The position numbers and the translations under genes are program-made. Below are positions 38,701 through 50,753 of a stretch of 64,000 nucleotides of DNA, one piece after another. Below the pieces are notes generated by a model. It was not told where the DNA came from. It searched no databases and saw nothing but the letters and a program-made list of their open reading frames with translations. This stretch comes from Sipunculus nudus (Eukaryota > Annelida > Sipuncula > Golfingiida > Sipunculidae), in NCBI GenBank assembly GCA_026874595.1, contig CM049318.1, positions 35,675,956 to 35,739,955 of the forward strand, in the 5' to 3' direction. The stretch's first letter is position 1; each line of letters begins with the position of its first letter.

Positions 38701-41700
38701 ATAGCTGTCACTTGCCCTTTGTCACCAACAAGACACAAGTCACTTCATTGCAGCACATCCCTGTGGCTAAAAAGGTATTTGGGTCACGCCTTAAGCTCTG
38801 AACACAGCGCGTGACCGCCTGGTAACCTTCCACTCACACGCTGTAAGAAAAGGCCAAACACCCAGTCAGTTTGCGCTAGATAAACTAAACTCTGATTGGC
38901 TGTACGTTTAAACAAGTCTGCAGAACTTGAAGAAGAAATCTGAATCTGATTGGCTAAGCGTGGAAACAAACATGGCTGCGCCCGTGGCGAACTCGTGAAG
39001 CACGGCAGGAGAGGAATTATGCAGGCAGTGGGGGATAACTGACCTTAGGCTACACTAACGGGTCAGTAAAGAGACCTTGTTGAAAGTTGACGATTGCATC
39101 GCGTGTATTCAAACGGGGGGGGGGGGGGGGGTCTGTGCTACCAAGCGCTTTCCACCGCAGTGCAAAGTCCCCGGTACCTCGAAGAACATCCGATTGTAAT
39201 GGTGTTACCTGCAAGTTGCATAGTTAGATATTACGCAGGGGGAATTCCACAGAGACAGCACCGCCTGGTGGCCAAACCTGACCTGCAACCGCGGTTTATT
39301 GCAATAGGTAGTGTGGCGAATAGTTTAGCATAGCGTTACCGCTGCTTATGGAGGGTAGGTCGCGCCTCGACAATGCCCGTTTCTGGTTTTGAAGTATCCG
39401 GAGAATCCTGAATGAATCATTGGTTATATTTTCTCGTAAATCCTGAGGAATTTGACATTATTTGGGTCTATCTCAGCGCGTTCTGTCAGAAACTTCGCCG
39501 GTAAATCCACCAGGTTAACATGACCCGTACAAAACCCGTCCCAGACGAGCCCGGCCGAAGTCGAGTGGACCTTTCCAAACGCAATCCGTTTCTTACTAGC
39601 GAATAGTAGCGTATTTAAATACGTTTGGTCACTAGCAGAACACATCTAGCCTTGGGTAATTACAGTGATTATACGGAAAATTCTAAAGGTTGATTTATGA
39701 TAAAATTAATGGCTTAATATAAGAACAATCATATTGTGATGTCGTGGGTTTGGTCGAATTTGGTCAAACTCGGTCCGGAGATCAACAGTTCGTGTGTGTA
39801 TTTTATACTCCAATACCCGGATCACGGAATTAGAGTGCCTCGTTGACACTGTCTCGAAATATTATCACATAAAAAGAGGTAACATCAGCGTTTCAAGACC
39901 TTAATAAACATGTTACGTACGCGTGTGTCACGTCGATAGTTATATATCTAATTGTCTAAATGGTTTATATTTGAAATATAAATATAAAAGAAATAAATAT
40001 TTCCTTTTTTTAGCCCTCAGCCCTTAGGCTGATGGGCTATTGTCGTCACCCAAGCTGTCCGTCCGTCCGTCCGTCCGTCCGTCCGGCGTCCGTTAACTTT
40101 TACCTTGTGAGCGGGATATCTTGAAAAGGATTCATCGTCAGAATTTTATTTCCTCGGTAAAGATGTATATCGACAAAATCTCGGTCAAGTTCGAAGATGG
40201 GTGACCTTGACCTATTTTTCTACATTTTAGAGCTGATTATAGAAAAACAATTAGATGATTATTACTCAGGAACCATTTGGTGGATTTTCACAAAACTTAC
40301 TATGATTATTAGGACTGACAGTTTGTACCTGCTACACAAGTTTGGTGGCGCCACCTACAATTTCTGATTTTTAATGAATTATTATCGGATTTTTCAACTT
40401 TGGCCTTGTGAGCGGGATATCTCTAAAAGGATTCACAGTAGGAATTTTATTTTTTCAGTGAAGATGTATATTGACTAAATCTCGGTCAAGTTCCAAGATG
40501 GGTGACCTTGACCTATTTTTCTACGTTTTAGAGCCGATTATAGAAAAAACATTTAGAAGCTTATTTTTCAGGAACCATTGGGTGGATTTTCAGAATACTT
40601 ACTATGATCATAGGGACTGATGGTCTGTAACTGCTGCCCAAGTTTGGGGGCGCCACCTATAATTTCTGATTTTTAATGAATTTTTCTTGGATTTTTCAAC
40701 TTTGGCCTTGTGAGCAGGATATCTCTAAAAGGATTCACAATAGGAATTTTATTTCTTTGGTGAAGATGTATATCGACAAAATCTCGATCAAGTTCGAAGA
40801 TGGGTGACCTTGACCTACTTTTCAAGGTCACAGAGCTTATAATAGAATAAAACTTCGAAGCTTATTTTTCAGGAAGCATTTGGTGAATTGTTATTAATCG
40901 TGGTAATAACAATTTTAAATTTATAACTGAGACATGTACAGCTATACATCCATGTGAGAACAGATATTTAGTACTTGTTACTGTTACCACCTCTAAACAC
41001 TGTTCTTTTGGCTGAGGGCTTTTGTCAGCTTCTGCTGATATTCTAGTTTATTTTGACAGTACGCTGTGACCTGTGGTGCCGTTTCGGCATTGGACTGTTG
41101 GTCGTTATCAGCCTATTGATTGCTACAGCGATTGTCTTGGTGGTCGGCGGATGTTCCTCATTGAGTCTCAGCGCCATCTGTTGTTGCTGTCGGAAACGAC
41201 TGGTGCGTCTTATTACCATTTTTGAAGGATATGGATGTATCTTGTAATATCCACACGGGTGTATTGAGGAGGGAACAGCAGGTGGCCCAGCACATACTGA
41301 TGAAATGGCAGGTCAAAAGTGGTTTAGGCTATTCATTTGTATTAGAATTGCCAATATTCCAAGTGTTACCTTTTTAGATCCTTTGTTTGATATTTGTAGG
41401 TTTTTTGGTATCCCTTACACAATTATCTTTAAGCTTTTCGAGCGTTTTCTTGTTTAAGCTGTCCACGGCTTACCTAGTACTCAAAGTACACATATAAGCT
41501 ATAACCCATTGAATATAATTTGCCAATACTTTGTATTTCTTAGGGTATTTTTCATCAGTTGGCCCGTTTTTTTGTTGATTTAGTAATTGTTTATCGAACT
41601 ATCTTGTTTATTAGCACGCTTCATAAACACATTAATAAGTATTTGTGTTATCAATATTATTAGCATATTATCATGTGTTCCTTTATCATTCTATTACATT

Positions 41701-41919
41701 GTCAATATACTGGTGATATAACTCTTACGATTGCATTTATTATTGCTATTATTATGATTTTCATTATTATTACAGAGGCAGCAACGCCCAGAGCCACCGA
41801 TAGTGACCTATATTAATGCGGACGTAAACATCAGTCACACGAGAGCCTCGACCCCAGTTCCGGCCATTCCAGGGCCCTCACATCGAACTGATGCCATCCC
41901 CATGCATTGTACAAGCTAG
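32677..41919 (+). CDS. CUB-LDLa single-pass membrane protein, paralogue 2 (six exons)
   Basis: The exons are 32677-32785, 34421-34675, 37511-37651, 38423-38542, 41060-41202 and 41776-41919. Phases 1,1,1,1,0 are identical to gene 1, giving 912 nt, 303 aa. The order is signal peptide exon (1-36), CUB (C43, C73, C100, C127), LDLa (171-207), TM from about 217, a second hydrophobic stretch ending in a CCCC cluster, and a tail (257-303). Cys spacing in the CUB closely follows gene 1. The tail reads PPIVTY where gene 1 has PPTY, so a canonical PPxY is absent; the Cys cluster beside the membrane is a plausible palmitoylation site. The gene arose by tandem duplication with gene 1. Binding partners are unknown. 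Confidence 0.85.
33465..33998. repeat. Tandem-repeat element with CCCGTCATATGACGGG palindrome (gene 2 intron 1)
   Basis: It starts with the palindrome CCCGTCATATGACGGG and TATTATGGTATACTCTCTGTCCGTCAG, and ends with GACGGGCGTATTATGC, a direct echo of the start. Inside, degenerate units of about 150-165 bp repeat (GTCGC.GC.ATAACTT). It has no coding capacity. Confidence 0.65.
34421..34675 (+). CDS. Gene 2 exon 2: CUB domain, first part
   Basis: The acceptor TCTTTTACAG is before 34421 and the donor ACAG|GTATGT after 34675. It encodes residues 37-121, with C43, C73 and C100 and the CUB strand DSLRIFDV. Confidence 0.88.
34676..37510. other. Gene 2 intron 2
   Basis: I see no repeat with clear termini. 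A minus-strand frame at 35596-35288 shows no domain. The segments near 35585-36100 look MITE-like (AAAGGGGCCCAATCACC), but no partner terminus was confirmed. Confidence 0.4.
37511..37651 (+). CDS. Gene 2 exon 3: CUB domain, second part
   Basis: The acceptor TTCAAG is weak in pyrimidines. The exon opens with APYGLCG (C127), homologous to PPLCG of gene 1. The donor ACAG|GTAGGG lies in a recent 211-bp tandem duplication, so a second copy of the donor sits at 37863. Confidence 0.83.
37642..38067. repeat. 211-bp recent tandem duplication spanning a splice donor
   Basis: TTCACTACAGGTAGGG at 37642 recurs at 37853, and the following ~200 bp are nearly identical (two extra A's and three substitutions). 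The duplicated unit includes the last 10 bases of gene 2 exon 3 and its GT donor. Confidence 0.92.
38423..38542 (+). CDS. Gene 2 exon 4: LDL receptor class A module
   Basis: 120 bp, phase 1-1, exactly the size of the gene 1 exon. It encodes six Cys (171-207) with CRNGRC and the DNCGDFSDE calcium box. The acceptor is CTGTTAAG and the donor AAGG|GTACGT. Confidence 0.92.
39110..39132. repeat. Poly-G run in gene 2 intron 4
   Basis: About 18 consecutive G. Similar C or G runs occur at about 8476, 21853, 22687, 30880, 47925-47960, 57167, 58357 and 63712. Confidence 0.9.
40005..41027. mobile_element. 1-kb element with AGCCCTCAGCC termini and 301-bp core repeats
   Basis: AGCCCTCAGCC near 40012 is inverted at about 41010 (GGCTGAGGGCT). 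A (CCGT)n run follows the left end. Three core units begin CCTTGTGAGC at 40103, 40404 and 40706. It has no coding capacity and lies in intron 4 of gene 2, ending just before the TM exon. Confidence 0.8.
41060..41202 (+). CDS. Gene 2 exon 5: transmembrane segment
   Basis: The acceptor TTTTGACAG is before 41060 and the donor CTG|GTGCGT after 41202, converting phase 1 to 0 as in gene 1. It encodes a long hydrophobic span and a CCCCRKR stop-transfer. A repeat element ends about 35 bp upstream of the acceptor. Confidence 0.85.
41776..41919 (+). CDS. Gene 2 exon 6: cytoplasmic tail
   Basis: The acceptor TTATTACAG precedes 41776 and the stop TAG is at 41917-41919. The tail is Pro/Ser/Thr-rich, with PEPPIVTY near its start and no canonical PPxY. 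Confidence 0.83.
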   Translation, partial: RQQRPEPPIVTYINADVNISHTRASTPVPAIPGPSHRTDAIPMHCTS

Positions 41920-43222
41920 TGCCCTAGGCTATAGAATAATCATAATTATTCATGTAAACGAAGATTAAATTTGTATTGATTGCATAAGTGAGTGACATGC
42001 AGGGATATTGACGATTTTTATTTGTAATGATGCCTTTCTAGGAAAGTGCATTACAGGAAGAGACTGCCGCGCATGCGCATTATGTATTTACGTCCTTCAG
42101 ATAAGACATTTTGATAAACACTTATTCATTGTAAAATATGTACTGATGAATTCCGATCCTTTTTTGATTCGTATGTATTAAAACCACATGTTGGTCGGTT
42201 TTCCTACTGATTTGACCATCATATTCCTATATTCATGTTGACTATAATATTATATTCTAGCTAGTAGCGCCAGTTACATTATGAACTCTGATGGTAACCC
42301 GTCACTAACCCAATCTAGGTTCCTTTTTCAGCTTAGAGAAAAAAAACAGGTCAATAAAACTGTGATATGTACAGGAGTGTAGGGTTGATCAGTTACACAT
42401 TCTTTAAAACCGGTAAATAAGAAATCAGAACTAATCCTAAATCTGGCAGAAATTGCCGAATGCCTAGAATGTAAACATTTTTGTCATGCATTTACGCTTG
42501 GTCAATATTGCGGAATGTATAATTTTGTTAAAATGCGTTTTGGCATTTGTATATTGAAGTGAAGACTATTTTTTAAATGAAAAGCACTGTTAAAAGTGTA
42601 CCTATTTAGCTCATGATCAAAATGTTTGTAAGACACGATAAGATAACCTGTTTGTTAAACGACGAGTAAGTGGTAAAATGATTAAACACAATATAATAGA
42701 AATATATTTATGTCAATCAGTAAGTAGAACAATTAATATTCAAGCGTGTCGCACATGTCTATGTTTAAGTCTGTGGACAACTGGGCGGTCAAATCTGTTC
42801 CATATGGATGACTTTAATAAAGCAAATTTGTCTCTTACAAATAAGCCTTCATGCATTGTGATCTCTTTATAAGGTTTAAGGGTTATCCTCTTTCAGACTA
42901 TAAACGCTCATGTTTATTTTTCTATCCCCATAGCGTTTGTAACATAAAAAGATGTGCGCGAGATGGTGCTTTAGTTCTGCAGTTCAAGGAGTCCCTGAAA
43001 CAAGATTCAGCCTCCTTCAAAGATGAAAAAAGGCGATCGAGTGTTTTAATCATTAGGCAAAAATATGGAGAAATATAGATGAGATACAAAATATAAACTA
43101 TTAACCCCGGGCTAAAGTATTGCCGTTTATTTGTATTTAGCGTACCATATCCGATTTATTCAATACCGCGGACACTTGTGTCCCTGTGCCATACATTGCA
43201 AGCCCTACTGGCCAGTAGAGCC
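41920..43222. other. Gene 2 downstream region, nothing recognised
   Basis: Short open frames (42678-42872, 42851-43078) have no domain or splice context. This is ordinary AT-rich spacer. Confidence 0.4.
42353..42358 (+). terminator. Possible poly(A) signal of gene 2
   Basis: AATAAA about 430 bp after the stop; an ATTAAA variant lies nearer, at about 41965. Either could serve. Confidence 0.4.
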
Positions 43223-43224
43223 TA

Positions 43225-44134
43225 GAGGTGCAGGCCTGTCCGATCCAGCTGTAGGCGGTCCGGTCCAGTACTGTGCCGGTCAAAGCGGTCGGATCCATTT
43301 ATTAAATATTTAAATGAATTAAAATTGATTTTTTTTTATTTTGCGTTTATTCTTTATAATAATTTTATTTACATATATATTTGTTAAAATATTTGAAAAA
43401 CCCGAACATAACATACACACCAAACGGTGCAAATAATGTATTTTTTTTTTCCAAACATCAATCACAAGATATGGAGTTTTTTAAAGATAAATTCAAAATC
43501 ACAGTCTTTGTTAATAATTTGACATCAGCGGAATAGTTTTGTGTAAGTGTATGGAGCATGGTGGTTAGAAGATAACAAAAAATGTGCAGGGTGGGGGCGA
43601 ACTGATTAAAAAAATTAACTGGGCGGGGTTAGATGCGGGTCGACATTAGCTGAATAGTTATGTAGTGGTGTAAGTGCGATTTGAATATGGAAAACTTATT
43701 AATCTAACGTTAATGATTTAATACATAGAGTAAATATAGGCCTATGCATTTTATGTATAGAAAATTGTCTTAGTATAAGGATATAGAACGTGATACAAAG
43801 TAAAGCACCAGCATTGTTCAACACATCAGGGGACAATGATTCTAATGGAGAACATGTCACTTCAAACATTCGTTAATAACAATAAATGACTCTGATACTC
43901 AGAGAAAGATATAAAACAATACACGTATATAGTTGATTAATTAGCTAAAGATTCTTTCTTTGAGAGGTTAGAACCTGTTTATATCAAAAAATGACTAATA
44001 TCATAAAGCCCTATGTTAACTTTAAACTTTTAAACATTAGGTAGAGCGGTCTAGACCGGTCCAGGGAAAAGCGGTCCGGTATTTTGCGTTAGCGTTCCTG
44101 TCCGGTCCAGCCAAAAATTGTGGACCGCACCTCT
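43225..44134. mobile_element. hAT-like non-autonomous element
   Basis: GAGGTGCAGGCCTGTCCG at the left is mirrored by CGGACAGG..GTGGACCGCACCTC at the right, each followed inward by several CGGTCCGGTCCAG motifs. Subterminal repeats of this kind are typical of hAT elements. An 8-bp target duplication could not be confirmed. Confidence 0.5.
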
Positions 44135-46430
44135 TTTCAGACACTAAAAAGTACTTAGTGAATGCTATACAGGAGAGAACACATGCTATCCTTTTTACTT
44201 TGCATGTGAGTCCCCATCAGACTCAACTCAAACCACATGCAAGGGAAGCATTTATATCATCTTTGAAGTTTAGGCTGGCACAAGCTGTAATTATGTTTTC
44301 TCTGACTGACACAATGATATGTGTAGAATTATATAAATAAACAAGGCTAAAAAAGAAAGCATTTTAAACATGACAACATGAAAGAAAGGATAATTTTTCC
44401 TTAATACAATTATGAAACCGAAATGGTGGATGGGTTAGATGAGTTAGATGAATCCAGAAACAGTAATTAGTCTAATCAGTTTCGCTATGACCCTGATCCG
44501 TTCTCTGTCATCTTAACTACTTGTTTACAATGGATGTGGTAAGAAGGGTTAATGTGTATTGATATTGTTCAATTATGATCACCAAATTGCTTTGACAGAA
44601 GTAATTACGTAATTACTTAGAGTAGGCCATGATACCTGAAGTTCGACGTTCACTCTCATAAAATAAGAATGTTTTGTCCATATATTACACAAATTATAAT
44701 TAACTCTGGACGGAAATGACCGAAACAACGTGTGGGGTCGTTAAACTGTAATAGCATGACTATCGACGCATTAACTATGAACATAAATTGAAAACAAATA
44801 AATAAAATACTAACAGGTTTTGGTCAAAAAGTTACGTTCTCAGAGTATTCTGTTAGTGTTCTGTACTTGAATTCGACTATTGTTTAAATGATTAATGCAT
44901 TCGCACTTGTATTCAAGTTCTTTTAAAGAAATCCGAATAAATGAATACATAATGAACACTTATAAGTACCTGGTAATTTTTATATTAACACTGTCCATCT
45001 GATGATCACGTGCCATATATACAGCGCTACTGATGTTGTGGCGTTTGACATGTTTTTCGTCTTTGTTTGTATCACGAATTATTATATTAATTTATATATT
45101 GTCAAGAAGATTTAGTAATAAAGTTTTATGGATAACAAAGTGTGCTCTTGCATAACTTCACTTCTAGACATAGGTTTAACAAATAACGTATCAATGAAGT
45201 ACTCTTACCCGAGTACTTTTGTGAAAAGAGCTCGGGTCCTCTGTACAGCACTTAGTTCTCAAGCTGAAGTGCTTTCAAAGTACTTGGAACCAATAAGTAG
45301 ACGTGACATGCAGAAGTGGGTAAACCAAAACAAATAACAGATTTTTTTAGGGGAAAATTAATTCATAGACATAAAAGATCAGATCGACCATTGGACCGGA
45401 TGTGGGGGAAAACTTAAGTGAGAACTGACTGTGAAAAAGGTTTTGACAGTTTGGGAGAGCCGCTGAAATACTTTTTAATACTTTAAAGGATGAAAAATTT
45501 AGTCTGACTTATACATCAAGCTGATAGGTCATGGTAATGGCTAGGTTGTTGACCCTTTTTTGTTGCACAGGGTTCAGTTGTAAGGTTGTTCGCTGTTTTG
45601 TGCCTCGTCTCTCTTAAATATTTGACAGGATAAAAATATCTTATCGGGATAATGTAACATCTTGGATGTGCATCCATCATCATTAAGATCGATTATGCTA
45701 AATGCAATTGTTTAAATGAGAGGAAACGACGGTCATCGATATAATCGATTAATAGGCACACCACAAACATAAATAATTACGGTAATAATGGAGGTAAACA
45801 TTCAGTTTCACGTATAAAACACATGTCCAGGATACATTTTTTCTGTACATTTTCCAAGAGCTTCAGAAAGCGTAACCAAAAAATATATTTTTTGTCATAA
45901 ATATTACTCGTTAATACCTTTCCGTACCTTTATAACACCGAATTTAATATACATAAGCTTAGGCAAAGAAACCTTATGGACAAATACACAAATCTGTGGA
46001 ATAGTCTTTTATTTATTAGCCAATATTCAAGTTCAGAGAAAAATCTGGAATCGGTTTATTCTAATAAATTACCTACCTCGATGAAAATGACATATCGCTG
46101 GAGTTTAAAAACGTATACCTATATAGCTATTAAACGTTGAATATAAATGGGGCCTGTCTTCGACTCACTTGTGCTCTCTTTTAGCCTTCGTTTATTTAAA
46201 AGTGGATATTGATGTGTCAGAGAACCAATATAAATGTGTCCAAAAACAAATATTGATGTGTCCAAAAACCAATCCACCCAGTGGCTCTTATGCAATAAGC
46301 TCATATGTTAAGCTATTTCTTCATGGCAATAGTGTTATTCTACTAGAGAAGAGGGGTTATTCTTTATTTAGACTGTTACAGGTGTCTCTTTTATTGTGGT
46401 ACATGTATCTGTAGGCATTCAGTTTCGATT
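44135..46430. other. Spacer, nothing recognised
   Basis: Contains short open frames (44158-44340, 45128-45337) without recognisable domains, splice context or repeats. Confidence 0.35.
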
Positions 46431-47210
46431 CAAGCGCAGGCCCTGTGCGCTGCTTTAAATAATCGCACCTACTGAACTCTTGCGGAGTGTAGAAACACAG
46501 CGCTCATGAATACTAATTTGCAACTTTCTGGGCTGGTCGCGCTCTATGAGCGCGTGTCTTGTAATGTTCTTTGGGGGTATGTATTATGTAATACTGGCTT
46601 CTCTGGGATTGTTCGTGAAATAGAACTTTCTAGAAATTTCGGACGAAAAGTTATAAATAGGGGCTGTATTAGAGCCCGGAGGGGGAGGAGAGAAATATTC
46701 CAGCGGACACGAAAGAGTGTGTATCAGTTTTGGACCTATCCGATAATTGCAGTAGTGTCAGGGATTCTACGAACTCTATACAGATTTAGTGTGGCCTGTC
46801 TCCAGTGTGCTTTTGGGATTATTGCAAGAGCTTTACTCTGGTGCGTTCTGGTGCGTTCTAGGTTTGGTGCGTCCAGATAGGAGATAATATGTGAAACGAG
46901 ATAATTTTTGTATTTTATGTCATTATCGCATCAGTTTATGATAAAAAACGTTTCATTATATTATTACTTGATGATTATAGTGAATTGAAAACGTTATTTG
47001 TCAGCGCAGTGTTTATACACAACTGGCCAGTTCGTTTGAGAGAGCCGACAATTTTTAGTGACTACTACAAGGGAATTGCTTGATACTCTCAGTCCGACGG
47101 TCAGAAAATTGCGCGTCCCATCAGACCCTTGGACCCCAAGAGCCGAGCATCCGAAAGTGATTTCGAGCGTCACAGACCCTTACCCAAGCGTTCCTGAAAG
47201 CATTGATATA
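46430..47210 (+). promoter_or_regulatory. LTR-like promoter region (possible solo LTR)
   Basis: TTATAAATAGGGG near 46650 is a strong TATA-type core, followed by a GC-rich leader (AGCCCGGAGGGGGAGGAG). The block is less AT-rich than its flanks and contains a 124-codon open frame (46506-46880) without domain similarity. No paired LTR, primer-binding site or target duplication was found, so this stays tentative. Confidence 0.3.
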
Positions 47211-48575
47211 TATATTTATATGTTTGAATTGCCAACCTTTCCATTAACTATTTTTTAGGAAACATTTTCTTAAAGCTCTTTATCAAAGTTATACTTTTAG
47301 AGACAGCAGGGAAAATGCTGACACTTCAAGTCAGTCTTTTTCAATGAAAACAGGATGGTCATTTTAGAGGTTTAAAGTCCGTAGAGCCTAATGTGATCAA
47401 AGATCGTGATACACGTTTTTTATGCGACACGTTTTAAACTTCTTGGAACATTGTGAGAATATGAAAAGGAGGTAAATCGTAAACGTATTAACTCCACTTA
47501 TCAGACTGCTTGTCAACGTGTCAGATTTTCGCCAAGCAGAGTATCTTGAGAGGTTATGATTGTAAAAACCGGTTTCTCGTGTTTGATTTTAAATTTTCCA
47601 AGAATGTTAATAATTGACTACAAAAATGGTTACAAAAACGATCGTACATTCATATTCTGAATCAACACCTTGACGGCCTTGTTTAAACGTCACAAATAAA
47701 TTATATTGGTATAATTAAAGTTCAAGATCAGCTTCAAAGTTATGGTAGATATTATTGTAGGGGTAAATAAGATAAAATAGAAATTTACTGCAAAAATGTG
47801 AGAAGTAAGACGTAAAGAGATGCTTTAGTTGTCATCGACCTTAAGAATAAACCGAGTGCCAGAAGATTGATGCTCTTTTTCGCTGCCTATTGCATCCTCA
47901 CACCTCTACCATATTTCATTACCCCCTCCCCCCCCCCCCCCGCCCCCCCCCCCCCCCCCCGCCACACCTTGTGTTTGTCATGAAATCCACTCTAATATCA
48001 TGATCATCCGCGTCTTCCTCTAACCCCTTTCCTATGGACCACCTTGCCCCGCATTTGGTAGTCACGTAAGTCCGAATTGCAGATTTTGATCATACAATTT
48101 TATCGGAATGAAACATTGTAGCCTGACCATAATCCATCTCCAATGAAGCGTTGTCCTTTACGAGATCCATACCCGGCTCTGTAGGACACGTGGCTGTATT
48201 TATTTTCCCTATATAACATCCATAAAACACCTGACGTCTGGGCCTCTTTCGGACAACTTTAAAAATAAATTTTGATATGAAACTTATGTATTTCTTTTTT
48301 AACCATCCCGCCCCGAATGCAGCGACGCCCAAAATACCCCTCCAAGCAGTCCCAAACAATCATTTCGACAATATGTCTTTGACTGGCCACAGATTTAAAC
48401 AAATGACCAATTCTGTCAATTTTATTGGAGATTATGCCAAACATACGTAAAAATCAAGGTGTTTTTAATGGGTGTTTTTAATGCTCCATCACATGATGGC
48501 TAGGGCCAACCACAGAAAGCCAGACCACTCACTACTCTATTTCAGGTCCAGGGCTTTGTTACCCCTGGGTCGTGT
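47211..48575. other. Spacer with a long poly-C tract
   Basis: The C-tract at about 47925-47960 is interrupted by single T and G bases. Minus-strand frames at 48444-48090 are unremarkable. Confidence 0.5.
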
Positions 48576-48740
48576 TTATAAATAAGACCATGTGACCTTT
48601 ATAGTCTTCTTCACTGGGAAGGTTTCGTCCATGGTCTCAGGGGACACATTGACAGGTCTCCGTGGACTTGTGTCCATTGTGGTGGTCATCTGCACTGGAG
48701 CGGCCTCAGCCATGACGTCGAGGGACACACGAACAGATCC
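48576..48740 (-). other. Candidate orphan terminal exon, minus strand
   Basis: On the minus strand a possible acceptor CTGTGCAG (about 48775) opens into GIVKYYTHSEG, followed by a Thr/Pro/Met-rich stretch and a stop at about 48576. Codon choice looks coding-like and the block is GC-richer than its surroundings. No upstream exons were identified and no family is recognised. Confidence 0.28.
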
Positions 48741-49465
48741 TTCCGAATGTGTGTAATATTTAACGATCCCCTGCACAGGAATGTTCTCTTCATGCAGGTC
48801 CTGTCCTAACGTGGCAGGCTTCTCACAAGATGAAAAAGGCAGCGTGACTTCCTCTTACTCAGCACCTTATACGCTTAATAATAGCGACACATATACAAAC
48901 CTATATATGCACCGACAGTTCTTTATACATCCGACATACGAATTCAGTACACACCGTTTTTTAATATTAAAAATATATATGATTGAATGTTAATTATCGA
49001 CGTTTCAGGAGGATTAGCCGTATATATATAAACAGTTACGTGTGCATAGGCATGATGCTTCATCGCAGTTAAAGTGATGAAACAGATTACAGTTCCTGTG
49101 CGGCACCAAACATTTGATTTCTCAAGCAGGTTTTCTGCTTTCACAGCCTTCCATTTATTGCACGTTGTTTCATGTCAGTGCTCAAGGCTGAAAGGATAAT
49201 AACTTCTGTCTCATGTCATTCTAGAAACTGCTTTTGAAACTTAATGGCATAAAACCTTAGGAGCAACAGCATGTGGTTCAACCTGGACTTTTTATTAGAT
49301 GTATGAATGGTACCCGCACAGGACGCTACCACTGCTATTTTCAGCAGAAATAACAATAGAAATGACAGATTTCTATAGATAAGCATTGTCATGAAAGAAA
49401 CAAACAATCATCGATGCACACGTCTCTTTCCTTTAGCATTAATTTCCTTCCAGTTTATTTTCAGA

Positions 49466-49600
49466 TCACGGCCACACTTAACTATTCCTACATTCATTAA
49501 CTTTGGCGATTCAGAACAATTTCCTGTTAACATTACGTTGACTATGACCCCCACCATCTATCCATTTCAAAAGAGACGCTTTACAGATGATTCCAAGTAA
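49466..49600 (+). other. Candidate orphan terminal exon, plus strand
   Basis: The acceptor TTATTTTCAG is followed by a frame reading RPHLTIPTFINFGDSEQF and ending TAA at 49598-49600. It has a pyrimidine-rich acceptor and an acidic/basic tail, but no linked upstream exon. Confidence 0.28.
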
Positions 49601-50440
49601 AGCAAGAGAGATTCAATTTATCAATATCTATCCACGGATAAGCTTCACAGATTCTTCCTGCTTTATGTGCACCTTTCCACAATTTTTTAATTGCATCCTT
49701 TATTTAAAAAGACACACAGGGCAACATGGTTAAAAAAACATATCGGAGATTTCGTTTTTTTTATTATTTTTTAAGCTGCATCATGTTTGTACCTGTTCAA
49801 TTGCAGTGTTGATGACAGGTAATTACACACCTAACAACATCTGGATAGGTAATTAAAGTTTAAGGGTTTCTTCAATTTTCCCTGATTAACAATTAACAGA
49901 AAGTTTTCTATTCGTGGAACAAGTTGACGTTTGTCTAGACCGAAACCAGTGTCTAGCCCGTTTCCTGAAACAACTTAAGTCTTGGTTTTAATTGGTATTC
50001 AAATGATTCCCCTTCTTATGGAAGGGAAAAAAAATACCGGAAAGATAAAACAAGTTTTCATGGTTCAATACAGAATTTATTTTTATACAATTCACAACAT
50101 GGTTAGTGCACTGGCTATTAAAAGGTTGTGAAGAGGGTCAAATATTGGGAAGCTCCCTTTAATTTTGGGAATCTTTACACACGGGACATGTTATCATGAG
50201 AATATCCGTAGAGGGCCTATGCAATAAGCATTTCTATAAACAAATATAACCCCCTCACTGGCATAGGTGTTATCATTCTACCCGAATAGGACATATAATA
50301 AACATACTTTGATGGCAACTTTTACTGACCCTAAATAATGAAGAAAGGACATCTAACGCTGAATCAGAGGCGTAGCTCAGGCAATGCCTAGTTATATTTT
50401 TAATACTGGGGCACCGCCCTGCACCACACGCTTGCTCAGA

Positions 50441-50753
50441 TTAGGCCAACAAAATAAAAGGTATGGTTCTCAGGCACTTTTTTTCAGAAATCAGTGCGGG
50501 CGGGCGATATTTAATTTTTTTACCTTTTTTTGTTTCGATAAAAATGTCATATGATCAGGAAAAAGCACGAAAATAACAATTTTTTACTAAACAGGTAAAA
50601 GCAAAAACATAACAAGGAAATCTGTTAAAATTTGTATTATTTTATCTTTTTGAAAGATGAAAATCAAAATAAAATTTTTGATATGGGCGGTTTAAATTGA
50701 CGCGGGCGGTGCCTGAGAACCATGCCTTTTATTATTATTATTTTTTTGGCCTT
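50441..50753. mobile_element. MITE family M, copy 2
   Basis: The left end GGCCAACAAAATAAAAGGTATGG is mirrored at the right by GCCTGAGAACCATGCC and TTTTTTTGGCCT. The interior (ATCAAAATAAAATTTTTGATATGGGCGG) matches copies 1 and 3. Confidence 0.85.

Noticed and set aside
46506-46880. 124-codon plus-strand frame
   Set aside because: Overlaps the LTR-like promoter block, shows no domain and has no splice or start context; likely chance.
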